Source: Treponema sp. OMZ 787
GTDB lineage: Bacteria; Spirochaetota; Spirochaetia; Treponematales; Treponemataceae
Assembly (NCBI RefSeq): GCF_024181225.1
Contig: NZ_CP051198.1
Span: 1 to 64,000 of the forward strand
Reading direction: 5' to 3'
Length of the DNA stretch: 64,000 bases
Below are positions 47,009 through 56,412 of the stretch, in pieces. The notes beneath the pieces are model-generated. The model saw only the letters and a list, made by a program, of their open reading frames with translations, did not search any database and was not told the origin of the DNA. A program made the position numbers and the translations under genes. The number at the start of each line of letters is the position of its first letter. Position 1 is the stretch's first letter.

Positions 47009-47034
47009 AATTTATACGAAAAACTGTATAAATT
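47009..47034. promoter_or_regulatory. 9-bp inverted repeat upstream of the phase-variable locus
   Basis: AATTTATAC at 47009-47017 pairs perfectly with GTATAAATT at 47026-47034 over an 8-base loop. It sits eight bases before the -35 of the next gene, a likely place for an operator. The 230-bp gap 46853-47082 holds nothing else I can support apart from the promoter. Confidence 0.4.
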
Positions 47035-47041
47035 CGTTACC

Positions 47042-47070
47042 TTGACAGATTTTTAGTCTTGGTGTATAAT
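47042..47070 (+). promoter_or_regulatory. Consensus sigma70 promoter of the TTTAC-repeat gene
   Basis: Perfect TTGACA, exactly 17 bases, perfect TATAAT. The predicted start is near 47077, leaving a leader of only about six bases and no Shine-Dalgarno sequence before ATG 47083. Confidence 0.85.
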
Positions 47071-47082
47071 ATAATATATATT

Positions 47083-48073
47083 ATGAAGAAATTTACTTTA
47101 CTTTACTTTACTTTACTTTACTTTACTTTACTTTACTTTACTTTACTTTACTGCCCAAGATATCTATGCTCAGCCGTTCACAGGCACAGCTTCATTCCCG
47201 CCTAACGAGTTTATAAGTGCCGTAGGCACGGGGCTTTCTGCTGCTGAGGCTAGAGACGATGCCGCTGCTCAAATTGCCTTATTCTTCAATTCTTCTGTAA
47301 GTGTTGACCGCCGTACAGGGATGAGTATAACCGAAAGCTCCTCTGTTGAAAAGTCGCGGTATGCCGAAACCGAAATAATTGTTAATGCCCAAACCGAACT
47401 GCCCGCCCTTTTATTTACCGACCCTTCTTTTGACAAAAAAAGCGGAGTATGGCAAATATGTGCCTATATTAACAAAAGTCAGGCCGCAGGTATTTGTTCT
47501 GCCGAGCTGGACACAGGTCTTTCTTCTATAAAAGCCCAATTAAGCTCTTTTGACGGCAAAAACTATTCTTTTATGCAGCTTAAAAGGCTTAGCTCTGTAA
47601 ATACATCTCTCCTTAAATTTGAAAAAACTTGTACTGTGCTGACTGTTTTAGATATAGAAAAGGGAAAAACTTACTTTTCTACTATCAGTGCATTGCAAAA
47701 CACCTCCTTGCAGATAGAGGCAAAAATTAAACCTCATCTTATCTTTTCCGTAAAAATTGAAAACGACTTTGAAAATATTATCACAACCGCTGTGCAGGAA
47801 GTTTTAGAAAATGAAGGCTTTATTTTAGGTCAAAAAGCCCAATTTATTATTAAAGGTAAGGTAACGGCAGCCGAAAGCAGCAATGCAGCCGGTTTTTTTG
47901 TAAAACCTTCAATTTCCCTTCAAATTATCAATACAAAAACAGGAATGAGTGAATCTTCTTATTCTAAAAAATACGGAAAATGGGGACATAAAGACAAAGA
48001 AAATGCTTTGAGGAAGGCCTTTGTTGAGGTGGAAAAAGATTTACAAGACAATTTAAGCGGAATATTCCGTTAA
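47083..48073 (+). CDS. Phase-variable LPP20-like envelope protein (out of frame in this sequence)
   Basis: The ATG at 47083 opens MKK plus four FTLLY units encoded by twelve TTTAC repeats. In the present copy number this frame stops at 47203-47205 after 40 codons. The downstream frame is clearly coding from the repeat onward (AQDIYAQPFTGTASFPPNEF, then AVGTGLSAAEARDDAAAQIA and on to 48073) and resembles LPP20-type domains. One more repeat, or two fewer, joins the two into one frame with a signal peptide whose hydrophobic core is the repeat itself and an IYA cleavage site. As sequenced it is OFF; a shortened protein could start at ATG 47321 without a signal. Confidence 0.72.
47092..47151 (+). 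repeat. Pentanucleotide simple repeat, TTTAC x 12
   Basis: Twelve perfect tandem copies of TTTAC with no interruptions, directly inside a start-proximal coding region. Such short repeats change copy number by polymerase slippage. The unit is not a multiple of three, so each change shifts the frame. Confidence 0.97.
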
Positions 48074-48100
48074 TTGTATAAATTTTTAAGGAGGTGTTTT

Positions 48101-48799
48101 ATGAAAACGAATAAAACACGGTTTGCAGTTATTGTACTGCAATTAAGCTGGGTGCTTTTTGCTGTAGGTTGTGCTACAACAAATGCACAGGTAAAAAAAC
48201 AGGAAAGTAAGCTTGATTTTGAAGTAGTCGATTGGCAGGGAGCTTCGGTAGGAAGTCAAATTCCTGAGTGGGTAGAAGTTGCAAGTGTAGATAAGGAGCG
48301 CTTTGCAAGGCTTGATTCTATCGGAGGAGAAGCAACCTACAAGAATAAGGCTGTACGCCTTACTTCGGCATCGGGAAAGGATATCGACTTATTAAAAGCA
48401 TGGGTACAAAATAACCTTGCAGGCGAAATTGCTTCGGAAATTAAACAGACGGTTACGAAGACTGCGGGAAATCATCAGCAGGGGAATAAAGACGGAGATG
48501 CTGCATTGAAAATGATCGATGAAACGATAGGTATTTTTTCTACAGTTACCATAAGCGGGTTTGAAAGAAGCCGCGAATTTTGGGTAAAGAGGCGGATGAA
48601 GGCCACCGGCGAAACCGATTTTCAATATTTTGCAGTGTACGTTATCGATAAAGAAAATTTGATGCTCCAAATAGACCGTGCTCTCGGAAAAATTGAAGCA
48701 AAAACGGCAGAAGAGCAAAAAGCTCTTACGGATATAAAAACCTTAATAAAAACTTCTGCCGCCGGTGCCGGTTATATTGATTTTGGAAAGGGAGAATAA
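48101..48799 (+). CDS. Putative lipoprotein, second gene of the CsgG-like cluster
   Basis: A 232-residue lipoprotein with signal and lipobox FAVGC (Cys about 25). The mature part has VGSQIPEWVEVASVDKERFARLDSIGGEATYKNKAVRL and AWVQNNLAGEIASEIKQTV, followed by a segment with FWVKRRMKATGETDFQYFAVYVIDKENL. This resembles spirochaete LPP20-type/amyloid-secretion-linked lipoproteins, but I cannot name a family firmly. AAGGAGG precedes ATG 48101. It starts 27 bp after the phase-variable gene and ends 0 bp before the next gene, so the three are one operon. Confidence 0.7.
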   Translation: MKTNKTRFAVIVLQLSWVLFAVGCATTNAQVKKQESKLDFEVVDWQGASVGSQIPEWVEVASVDKERFARLDSIGGEATYKNKAVRLTSASGKDIDLLKAWVQNNLAGEIASEIKQTVTKTAGNHQQGNKDGDAALKMIDETIGIFSTVTISGFERSREFWVKRRMKATGETDFQYFAVYVIDKENLMLQIDRALGKIEAKTAEEQKALTDIKTLIKTSAAGAGYIDFGKGE

Positions 48800-49855
48800 A
48801 TGAAACGAGTGTATTGGCTTACAGCGTTTTTACTATTTTGTATGACCGCAGCCTTTGCTGCAGATGCTGTTCCCTTGGAAAAGGCAATAGATGAAGCCGC
48901 AGCCGCTTTTTCTTCACGCATTAAAGCGGGAAGTACGGTTGTTGTTGTAGGTATATCTTCCGACAGCAATGAGCTTTCGGAGTTTATTGCCGATGAATTA
49001 AGCTACAAGATTTACAGCTTAAATAAACTAAAAGTTGCCGAAAGAAAAAGTTTGGATGCAATAAAAAAAGAAATGAACTTTCAGCTTTCAGGCGAGGTAA
49101 GCGATGATACCATTAAGCAGATAGGAAATATAACAGGGGCTTCTACCGTCATCGTAGGTACGTTTAAAAGGCAGCGTACCCACTATCTTTTAACTATAAA
49201 GGCACTGGATGTAAGTACCGCAATTGTACAGGCTATGCACCGTACACAGGTAGCTCAGAGCGAAACCATTATCAACGCAATGGCTAATGAAGACGCTAAG
49301 GGAGCTAAGACTAAAATGATTTCGGGAGCAAGGTATACACATGGTCAGAGGTTTCTTATCGGCATAAAAAACCATTTTGCTTTCGGTTTGGGATCTTATC
49401 AGGCGGGTTATAAAGGTGACGGAATCGGCCTTACAGTAACACACATTATCGGTAATTCTCTCTTTTGGGGCGGTATTGGTTGGATAATTAGAGATACTAA
49501 TTTGCTTAGTAATTATTCTCAGCAAATAGAGCGTCTAGAAAATGATTTGCCAGGGTTTGGCACCTGGTCGGGATCGTGGGAATCATATGAAGCTGAGCTA
49601 AAGAAGAGGAATAATGATATAGCAAAGTTGAAGCACAAGAAAGAGGAGCTAAATGATTCAATTGGTCCTATAGTCATACTAGCATTAGGAGCAAGTGTAG
49701 AACTAGGTGCATTTTTGTACGGCTGCATTGCTCCTGTTTGGTATGATCCTCAGTATAGTAAGATCGGGGCGGCTATGAAAAATTTTAAGTTTGACCTCGT
49801 TGCCGACAGCAAGGGTGCTATTATTCCCCGTCTTTCCTATAGGATAGAATATTGA
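48800..49855 (+). CDS. CsgG/LpoB-like exported protein
   Basis: A 351-residue protein with a signal peptide (LLFCMTAAFAAD, cleavage at about 21). Residues 25-150 match the CsgG/penicillin-binding-activator fold: KAGSTVVVVGISSDSNELSEFIADELSYKI, LKVAERKSLDAIKKEMNFQLSGEVSDDTI and GASTVIVGTF. The C-terminal 190 residues add hydrophobic Gly-rich segments (HFAFGLGSYQAGYKGDGIG, FWGGIGWIIR, IVILALGASVELGAFLYG) like small treponemal/Borrelia P13-type membrane proteins. The combination suggests envelope anchoring or pore formation. GAGAAT precedes the ATG, which abuts the upstream stop. Confidence 0.75.
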   Translation: MKRVYWLTAFLLFCMTAAFAADAVPLEKAIDEAAAAFSSRIKAGSTVVVVGISSDSNELSEFIADELSYKIYSLNKLKVAERKSLDAIKKEMNFQLSGEVSDDTIKQIGNITGASTVIVGTFKRQRTHYLLTIKALDVSTAIVQAMHRTQVAQSETIINAMANEDAKGAKTKMISGARYTHGQRFLIGIKNHFAFGLGSYQAGYKGDGIGLTVTHIIGNSLFWGGIGWIIRDTNLLSNYSQQIERLENDLPGFGTWSGSWESYEAELKKRNNDIAKLKHKKEELNDSIGPIVILALGASVELGAFLYGCIAPVWYDPQYSKIGAAMKNFKFDLVADSKGAIIPRLSYRIEY

Positions 49856-49873
49856 TAAAGCATCTACTTTTAT

Positions 49874-49917
49874 AAGGCATCTTTAAAATTGTCAAGATTT
49901 TAGAAGATGCCTTTTTC
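49874..49917 (+). terminator. Rho-independent terminator after the CsgG-like operon
   Basis: AAGGCATCTTTAAAAT at 49874-49889 pairs with ATTTTA-G-AAGATGCCTT at 49897-49913, with one bulged base, then a T run. Confidence 0.8.
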
Positions 49918-49983
49918 TCAAACAGTTGCCTATTGATTAAAAGTAACCCACAATTTTTACCATACTATTAAAAAATTCTTACC

Positions 49984-50012
49984 TTGAAAATCCTCCCTTC
50001 TTCTGTTATACT
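49984..50012 (+). promoter_or_regulatory. Promoter of the SNF2 gene, predicted leaderless
   Basis: TTGAAA, 17 bases, TATACT. The -10 ends eight bases before ATG 50021 and no Shine-Dalgarno sequence exists. Confidence 0.6.
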
Positions 50013-50020
50013 CCTTAACA

Positions 50021-53000
50021 ATGGCAAGACAAAGTTACGGGACAACACCCTGGGGTGCATGGTTTTTGGAGATGCTCAAGGCCTACGATGATTCGGGGCG
50101 ATTGTCTCGCGGGAAGACTTATGCAAATACCGGAAAGGTAAATTCTCTTGTAGTAAACGGACAAACGGCGGGAGCAAAGGTTAAGGGGAACTATGCTCCT
50201 TGGTACCATGTGTATTTTAAATTTCCGCCTCTTTCAAAAACAAATGAAAACGCAATCCGCTCAATCTTAGAAAAGCATCCTATTGAGCTCGCGGGCCTAA
50301 GGGCAGGAATTATGAGCCCTGCCCTAATCGAAGCCTTGAAGAAAAAGAAGGTTAGGCTAATTCCTGCCCGCTGGAATTTAATCGAAAGGGATTGCACCTG
50401 TCCCGATTTTGGCGACCCTTGTAAGCACATGGCAGCCGTTCTTTTTTTGCTTGCCAAAGAAATAGACCATGACCCCCGCCTCTTGTTTAAGCTTGCGGGC
50501 TTTGACCTCGATTCGGTAAACATACCCGAAGGAGCCGCTTCCAAAAAAGGCAGTCCCGAAAAGGAAGGAAGGTTTACTCTCCTCCAAGAGCATCCTGTTC
50601 CCTTAAGTCTCCGCAAAAATGAAACTTTAAGTGAGACAGGCCTCACTTCAGACTCATCGGGCAATAGGGAAGCTCTGCCTCCTTGCGAATTAGAAGCACC
50701 TTTGAAGTTCAGTCTTGGAGAATCCTATCTTCCGCTTATAAGCGGAATCCTTCCGCCTGAACCCAATTTTACATCGAGCGATTTTATAATAAAGCTTACG
50801 GAATTTTATCACAAGGCGGTTTTAAATTACGGGCTTAACTTTTACAGTCAAGAAAAGCAAGGCGAAGAAGAAAAATCGGTAAACCCTTTTTTGTTTGCAA
50901 GGGTAAAAATAAACATCGACAATATCCGAAAACAAAAAAGAATCTTTCCGCTTGAGCCTAAAAGCCCTCTAACGGTAAGCATAAAATTAGGCGAAAACCA
51001 AGAGATAAATCAAACCCTTTTGCAGGCTCAAAATTTTTATAAAACAAGAAGCAGTTTAAACGAGATGAGCCCTTCGGTCAAAATTCTTTTTTCCCTCTTT
51101 GTTCTTGCGGGAAAACTCATCCAAAGCTCGGCCCTTATACCTGCCGTATTTACCGAAAACAAAAAACTTTTTATCTTTTGGAAAAGTCTTTCTGCCTCTT
51201 CCGAAATAAAGGCCGACATTCTTAAATTTGCAGCTTCCCTCACAAAGGACTTTTTTCTTCCGGTCGAAAAATGGGGAAGGCTCTACTGTGCCGAACTTTT
51301 ACTTACAGCCCTTTTAACCGAGTATGCGGCATCTTTAAAATTTTTCCCGAGTAAGTCCTATACCAAGGATAAAGAAATAGACTCTCTCTTTTTTTCAAAT
51401 GAAGAAATCGATATAAGCGTTCCCGGCAAGAGGAATTTGGATACGGTAATTTACTCTTGGCTTTCGGTTTTAAATTACAGCAATTGCGGCTATGAATACC
51501 GCCTGACTTTGGACTCACTAAAAGAAGACGAGTTCTTTTTGCTTTCCGCCCTTGTGCGTAAGGCTAAAGAAAACTCCGGTGAAAGCACATCCTTTGAAAG
51601 CGATGCATCTTCCTTTTCTCTCGAAGCTGAGGCTCCATTTACCGAGTTAAATATCGCAGCAAAGAGGAGCAAAAACCCCGACGATATTTTGCGCTTTCCG
51701 GCAAGCCTTTCGGCCTACTTACCGGCTCTTTCGATTCTTGCAGTCAAAAAAAATATTATGCTCTCACGCGAAGAAGCAGGCCTCTTTTTGCAAAGGGCGG
51801 CCAAACTTTTGCAGCGGTTCGGCATCGACATAGTTTTACCTAAGAGCCTAAAAAACGTTTTGACGCCCAAGCCCGTCATAAGCGTAAAATCCGTAAAGGG
51901 AGCGGGAAATGTAGTTTCGTTTTTAAACCTTGATGACGTTCTTTCCTATGACCGGGCCGTAATGCTTGGAGACACCGTAATAGACATAGACGAATTTAAA
52001 AAGCTCTTTTTAAATAAATCGGGCTTGGTAAAATTTAACGATCAATTCCTTTTGCTCGACCCCGAAGAAGTTGCCAAAATGTTAAAGGCCTTTGAAAAAC
52101 CGGCAGACATGAGGGAAGCCCTTCAAGCGGTTCTTTCGGGGAATGCAGTCTGCTCCAAACCGGCCGCAGAAATTATCGACGGCATTTTCAGGCAAGATGA
52201 CATTCCGGTTCCGCAAAACTTAAATGCGGAATTGCGGCCATATCAAGAAAAGGGATTCCGCTGGCTTTATGCAAATATCAAAAGCGGCTTCGGCTGTCTT
52301 TTGGCCGATGACATGGGCTTGGGCAAAACCGTACAAATTATAAGCTTAATGCTTGCCTTTAAAAATTCAAAAGAAGCAGAGGAGCCTTTTTTGGTTATAG
52401 CTCCTGCAAGCCTTCTTTCAAACTGGGAACACGAAATAGCCAAATTTGCTCCCTCCCTTAAAGCCGCCGTGTATCACGGAGCAAGGCGCAAGTTCAATAC
52501 CGAAGCCGACGTAATAATAAGCACCTACCAGACGATGCAAAAAGATATAGAAAAATTAAAGGATAAAAAAGTTTTTTGTATTATTTTGGATGAGGCTCAG
52601 GCTATAAAAAATTCGGGAACAAAGAAGGCCCATGCAGTAAAGGCAATTCAGGCGAAGGGCAGAATCGCTCTTACCGGCACCCCTGTCGAAAACAACCTTG
52701 AAGATATGCGCTCCATATTCGACTTTTTTCTCCCCGGCTATCTGGGCTCGGCTGACGAGTTTCGAAAAAAATGGCGCATTCCGATTGAGCTTCACAATTC
52801 CGAAATCGAAGCAGACGAGTTAAAGAAAATCACTTCACCATTTTTGCTCCGCCGCCTAAAAACCGATCCCAAGGTTATCTCCGACTTACCCGACAAGATA
52901 ATTACAAATCAATATTGCAATCTGACGCCTGAGCAGCTGGCAATTTACGAGAACCTTGTAGAAACGGAATTGCACAAGGTGATGGGAGCCGAAACTAAGA

Positions 53001-53620
53001 TTGAAAGGCAGGCCTATGTCCTAAAACTTTTAACGGCCCTAAAACAGGTATGCAATCATCCGAGGGCCTATGACAAGGAAACTCCGAGCGAGATGAAACA
53101 TTCCGGTAAAGTTACCGCCCTCATCGAGCTTTTAAGCGAGATAATTTCTTCAGGCGAAAAGGCAATTATTTTCAGCCAATATGTAGGCACCCTCGACATT
53201 TTAAAAACCATTATTCAAAAAGAATTGGGAACCGAACCCCTTTTGCTTCACGGCCAAATGCCCGCCGCAAAACGCAAAAAAGCCGTCGGCCTTTTTCAAA
53301 CGGATCCTGCATACCGTATCTTTTTAATTTCGCTTAAGGCGGGAGGAACGGGTCTTAACCTGACGGCGGCTAACAGGGTAATTCACTTTGACCTTTGGTA
53401 CAATCCCGCAGTTGAAGATCAGGCCACAGACAGGGCATTTAGAATCGGCCAGACTAAAAACGTATTTGTGCACCGCTTTATTTGCTCCGGTACCTTTGAA
53501 GAAAAAATTGATGAGATGATTCAAAAAAAGCGGGAAATAAGCGGCATGAGTATTTCTTCAGGCGAAACTTGGATTTCAAAATTAAGCAATGAAGAACTCG
53601 CCGGCCTTTTTAAGAAATAG
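50021..53620 (+). CDS. SNF2-family helicase with SWIM zinc finger
   Basis: Large DNA-translocating ATPase of the SWI2/SNF2 class, 1,199 residues. A SWIM zinc finger (CTCPDFGDPCKHMAAVLF) lies at about 125-140. The ATPase core has Walker A LLADDMGLGKTVQ at about 758-770, DEAQ at about 857, LTGTPVENNLEDM, and the second RecA domain with IIFSQYVGTLDIL, LISLKAGGTGLNLTAANRVIHFDLWYNPAVEDQATDRAFRIGQ and a C-terminal tail. The middle (about 190-730) has no family I recognise. Bacterial relatives are linked to transcription recycling or defence; the role here is unknown. Its mRNA is probably leaderless. Confidence 0.93.
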   Translation: MARQSYGTTPWGAWFLEMLKAYDDSGRLSRGKTYANTGKVNSLVVNGQTAGAKVKGNYAPWYHVYFKFPPLSKTNENAIRSILEKHPIELAGLRAGIMSPALIEALKKKKVRLIPARWNLIERDCTCPDFGDPCKHMAAVLFLLAKEIDHDPRLLFKLAGFDLDSVNIPEGAASKKGSPEKEGRFTLLQEHPVPLSLRKNETLSETGLTSDSSGNREALPPCELEAPLKFSLGESYLPLISGILPPEPNFTSSDFIIKLTEFYHKAVLNYGLNFYSQEKQGEEEKSVNPFLFARVKINIDNIRKQKRIFPLEPKSPLTVSIKLGENQEINQTLLQAQNFYKTRSSLNEMSPSVKILFSLFVLAGKLIQSSALIPAVFTENKKLFIFWKSLSASSEIKADILKFAASLTKDFFLPVEKWGRLYCAELLLTALLTEYAASLKFFPSKSYTKDKEIDSLFFSNEEIDISVPGKRNLDTVIYSWLSVLNYSNCGYEYRLTLDSLKEDEFFLLSALVRKAKENSGESTSFESDASSFSLEAEAPFTELNIAAKRSKNPDDILRFPASLSAYLPALSILAVKKNIMLSREEAGLFLQRAAKLLQRFGIDIVLPKSLKNVLTPKPVISVKSVKGAGNVVSFLNLDDVLSYDRAVMLGDTVIDIDEFKKLFLNKSGLVKFNDQFLLLDPEEVAKMLKAFEKPADMREALQAVLSGNAVCSKPAAEIIDGIFRQDDIPVPQNLNAELRPYQEKGFRWLYANIKSGFGCLLADDMGLGKTVQIISLMLAFKNSKEAEEPFLVIAPASLLSNWEHEIAKFAPSLKAAVYHGARRKFNTEADVIISTYQTMQKDIEKLKDKKVFCIILDEAQAIKNSGTKKAHAVKAIQAKGRIALTGTPVENNLEDMRSIFDFFLPGYLGSADEFRKKWRIPIELHNSEIEADELKKITSPFLLRRLKTDPKVISDLPDKIITNQYCNLTPEQLAIYENLVETELHKVMGAETKIERQAYVLKLLTALKQVCNHPRAYDKETPSEMKHSGKVTALIELLSEIISSGEKAIIFSQYVGTLDILKTIIQKELGTEPLLLHGQMPAAKRKKAVGLFQTDPAYRIFLISLKAGGTGLNLTAANRVIHFDLWYNPAVEDQATDRAFRIGQTKNVFVHRFICSGTFEEKIDEMIQKKREISGMSISSGETWISKLSNEELAGLFKK

Positions 53621-53641
53621 GCGGCTGCAAATTCCGCAACA

Positions 53642-53670
53642 TTGAATAATACCCTGTCTTATGTTATAAT
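53642..53670 (+). promoter_or_regulatory. Promoter of the AAA/PD-(D/E)XK gene
   Basis: TTGAAT, 17 bases, perfect TATAAT, with TGT before it making an extended -10. GAGGAGG lies between the predicted start and ATG 53691. Confidence 0.65.
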
Positions 53671-53690
53671 CATCGTTGAGGAGGCTTGAT

Positions 53691-55310
53691 ATGGATTTTG
53701 ATTTATCGCGAAAGATACCTATAGGCGTACAGAGCTTTGAAAAAATGAGGAATGATAATTATTTATATGTAGATAAAACTCGTTATATTTTTAGCCTTGT
53801 TCGTACTTCCTCTCCATACTTTTTAAGCCGTCCGCGCCGCTTCGGTAAAAGCCTCTTTCTTTCAACCTTGAGGTCTTACTTTTTAGGCCAAAAAGAATTA
53901 TTTACCGGCCTGTACATCGAAAAGGCCGAAGAAAAAAGAGCCGAAATTGAAAAGACCGATGCTTGGATAGAATATCCTGTACTTTATTTGGACTTTAATA
54001 CAAAATATTATAAGAATGAAGAAGCTCTTCTAACTATTATAAATTTACACTTAGATGACTGGGAAAAACTTTATAGTATCACAAAAACATCTGGAAGTAT
54101 TGAAGATAGATTTAAATCTATAGTTACAACCTTATATGAAAAAACCGGCCGTCAAGTAGTTATTTTAGTAGACGAGTACGACAAACCTCTTTTACAGACT
54201 ATGGGGGTAAACGAAGCCTTGAACGAAGAGTACCGTAACACGCTAAAAGCCTTTTATTCTGTAATAAAAACCTGCGATCAATACATACGCTTTGCCTTTT
54301 TGACGGGTGTAACAAAGTTTAGTAAGGTAAGTATTTTTAGTGATTTAAATAACTTACAAGATATAAGTCTTATAACCGAGTACAGCGATATTTGCGGTAT
54401 AAACGATTCAGAGTTAAAACTTAACTTCGAACCTGAAATAAAGGCTTTAGCAGATCGTAAAAAGAAAAACTTTGAAGAAATTTTGTGTGATTTAAAGAAA
54501 AAGTATGACGGGTATTTATTTGCAAAAGAAGGAGTGAACGTATATAATCCCTTTAGCGTTTTAAGTGCTTTTTCTGCAAAGGATTTAGGTAACTACTGGT
54601 TTGCGACCGGAACTCCGACCTTTTTGGTAAACTATTTAAAAGACGCTTATTACAATGTGCCCGAGTTGGACGGAGGAGTCGAAATAAACGAAGCGGGAAT
54701 CGATCTATATCGTGCCGATGCGAAAGACCCTTTACCGATACTTTTTCAATCGGGGTATTTAACGATAAAGGAATATTTAGAAGAAGCAAATATCTACCGC
54801 TTGGGCTTCCCTAATGATGAGGTGCGTTACGGCTTTTTAGAAAACCTTGTGCCTGCCTATTCTTCACTTAGGCCTTATGAAACGGCTTCATCCGTGTGGG
54901 AATTTACAAAGGATATTCGGGCAGGGAATGTAGATGCCTTTATGGAAAGGATGCAGGCAATAATAGCGGGAGTACCCTACGATAATCTTCCGAAGGATAA
55001 GTTTAAGTTAAGAGAGCAAAACTACCAGACTGCCGTCTACTTAATCTTTAAACTTATGGGACAATTTGTGCAGACGGAAATCCACTGTGCAAAGGGCAGG
55101 GCAGACTGTATAGTTCACACTAAGGATTCAATATATATCTTTGAGTTTAAGCTGATGAGTGCAGGAAGCCCGGAAGATGCGATAGCTCAAATAAAGGAAA
55201 AAGGCTATGCCGGTCAATTTAAGGGCGAGGGTAAAAAGATAATCCTGATAGGTTCCAGCTTTGATGAAGAAGAAAGAACTATCGGCGAATGGAAAAGTGA
55301 ACAACTTTAA
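53691..55310 (+). CDS. AAA-ATPase-like protein with C-terminal PD-(D/E)XK nuclease domain (DUF1703)
   Basis: A 539-residue protein of the AAA-ATPase-like plus DUF1703 group, which is abundant in oral spirochaetes and Bacteroidetes. The N-terminal ATPase part has KIPIGVQSFEKMRNDNYLYVDKTRYI, the P-loop-like SRPRRFGKSLFLSTLRSYF and Walker B VVILVDEYDKPLL. The C-terminal nuclease has QTEIHCAKGRADCIVHTKDSIYIFEFKL, with Asp and E-F-K acting as the core. ATG 53691 follows GAGGAGG. The function is unknown; these are probably selfish or defence elements. Confidence 0.88.
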   Translation: MDFDLSRKIPIGVQSFEKMRNDNYLYVDKTRYIFSLVRTSSPYFLSRPRRFGKSLFLSTLRSYFLGQKELFTGLYIEKAEEKRAEIEKTDAWIEYPVLYLDFNTKYYKNEEALLTIINLHLDDWEKLYSITKTSGSIEDRFKSIVTTLYEKTGRQVVILVDEYDKPLLQTMGVNEALNEEYRNTLKAFYSVIKTCDQYIRFAFLTGVTKFSKVSIFSDLNNLQDISLITEYSDICGINDSELKLNFEPEIKALADRKKKNFEEILCDLKKKYDGYLFAKEGVNVYNPFSVLSAFSAKDLGNYWFATGTPTFLVNYLKDAYYNVPELDGGVEINEAGIDLYRADAKDPLPILFQSGYLTIKEYLEEANIYRLGFPNDEVRYGFLENLVPAYSSLRPYETASSVWEFTKDIRAGNVDAFMERMQAIIAGVPYDNLPKDKFKLREQNYQTAVYLIFKLMGQFVQTEIHCAKGRADCIVHTKDSIYIFEFKLMSAGSPEDAIAQIKEKGYAGQFKGEGKKIILIGSSFDEEERTIGEWKSEQL

Positions 55311-55362
55311 AAAATGAAATTCGGAAATTACTTGCAAAAAAGTTTTATAGGAGATAAAAAAC

Positions 55363-56409
55363 ATGTATTTTTTTATAAACGATTACAGTGAGGGCTGTCA
55401 CCCCAAAATTCTTAAAACATTAACGGAAACAAATGAAGAACAAACTGTAGGTTACGGCTGTGACCAATATTGTACAGAAGCTGCAAACCTTATCTTAAAG
55501 GAGCTGGATGCACCTCAAAGCAAGGTTTATTTTTTCTCGGGCGGAACGCAAACTAATCTGACAATGATAGCCTCAGTACTAAGGCCGCATCAGGGGGTAA
55601 TAGCGGCCGATACCGGGCATATAAATGTGCATGAATCGGGTGCTATAGAAGCATGCGGACACAAGGTTCTTACCATCAAATCGGCAAACGGAAAAATAAC
55701 GGCAGATCAGGTTGAGGCTTTTATAAAAGCTCACTATGATGACCCTACTGCCGAACACATGGTTCAGCCCGGGATGATTTATATTTCAAATCCTACCGAA
55801 TTAGGCACCATTTATTCAAAAAAAGAATTACAGGATTTAAAGCTCACTGCTCAAAAATATTCCGTCCCGCTCTATGTTGACGGGGCCCGCCTAGGCACTG
55901 CCCTCACTGCGGACAAAAACGATTTAAGCCTTGCAGACTTGGCAAGATATACGGATGCCTTTTATATAGGCGGAACAAAGCTGGGAGCTCTTTTCGGTGA
56001 AGCCCTTATAATAAATAATCCGGTTCTTCAAAAAGATTTTAGGTACATACAAAAACAAAAGGGAGGGCTCTTTGCAAAGGGCAGGCTTTTAGGTCTTCAG
56101 TTTAAAACTCTTTTTACAGACAACCTTTATTTTGAAATAGGAAAAACAATGAACGAAACGGCAAAGATGATACGCAAGGGATTTTCAGACCGAGGCTTTT
56201 CTTTTTTTATGGAAAGTGAAACAAATCAAAGTTTTCCCATAATCGAAAACAGTCTTTTAGCTAAAATAGAAAAAGAATTTAAATGCGAGTTTTGGGCAAA
56301 AATTTCAGAAAATCAAACAGCCGTACGTTTTTGCACATCTTGGGCTACAACAAAAGAAGCCGTAAAAAAATTCTTTGAATACTTGGACAAAATATCTGCA
56401 AAAAATTAA
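55363..56409 (+). CDS. Low-specificity threonine aldolase
   Basis: PLP enzyme that cleaves L-threonine or allo-threonine to glycine and acetaldehyde. The 348-residue product belongs to the beta-eliminating lyase group. It shows FFSGGTQTNLTMIASVLRPHQGVI, DTGHINVHESGAIEACGHKV, VDGARLGTAL and the PLP lysine in DAFYIGGTKLGALFGEAL. The length is normal for the family. TAGGAGA precedes the ATG. It is followed by a strong terminator, so it is a single-gene unit. Glycine produced would feed one-carbon and protein metabolism; the link is inference. Confidence 0.9.
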   Translation: MYFFINDYSEGCHPKILKTLTETNEEQTVGYGCDQYCTEAANLILKELDAPQSKVYFFSGGTQTNLTMIASVLRPHQGVIAADTGHINVHESGAIEACGHKVLTIKSANGKITADQVEAFIKAHYDDPTAEHMVQPGMIYISNPTELGTIYSKKELQDLKLTAQKYSVPLYVDGARLGTALTADKNDLSLADLARYTDAFYIGGTKLGALFGEALIINNPVLQKDFRYIQKQKGGLFAKGRLLGLQFKTLFTDNLYFEIGKTMNETAKMIRKGFSDRGFSFFMESETNQSFPIIENSLLAKIEKEFKCEFWAKISENQTAVRFCTSWATTKEAVKKFFEYLDKISAKN

Positions 56410-56412
56410 AAC

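Noticed and set aside
47321-48073. ATG 47321 as the normal start of the LPP20-like gene
   Set aside because: Coding-like sequence continues in frame for at least 160 bases upstream to the TTTAC repeat, so this ATG would give a truncated protein without a signal peptide. It is kept only as a possible fallback start.
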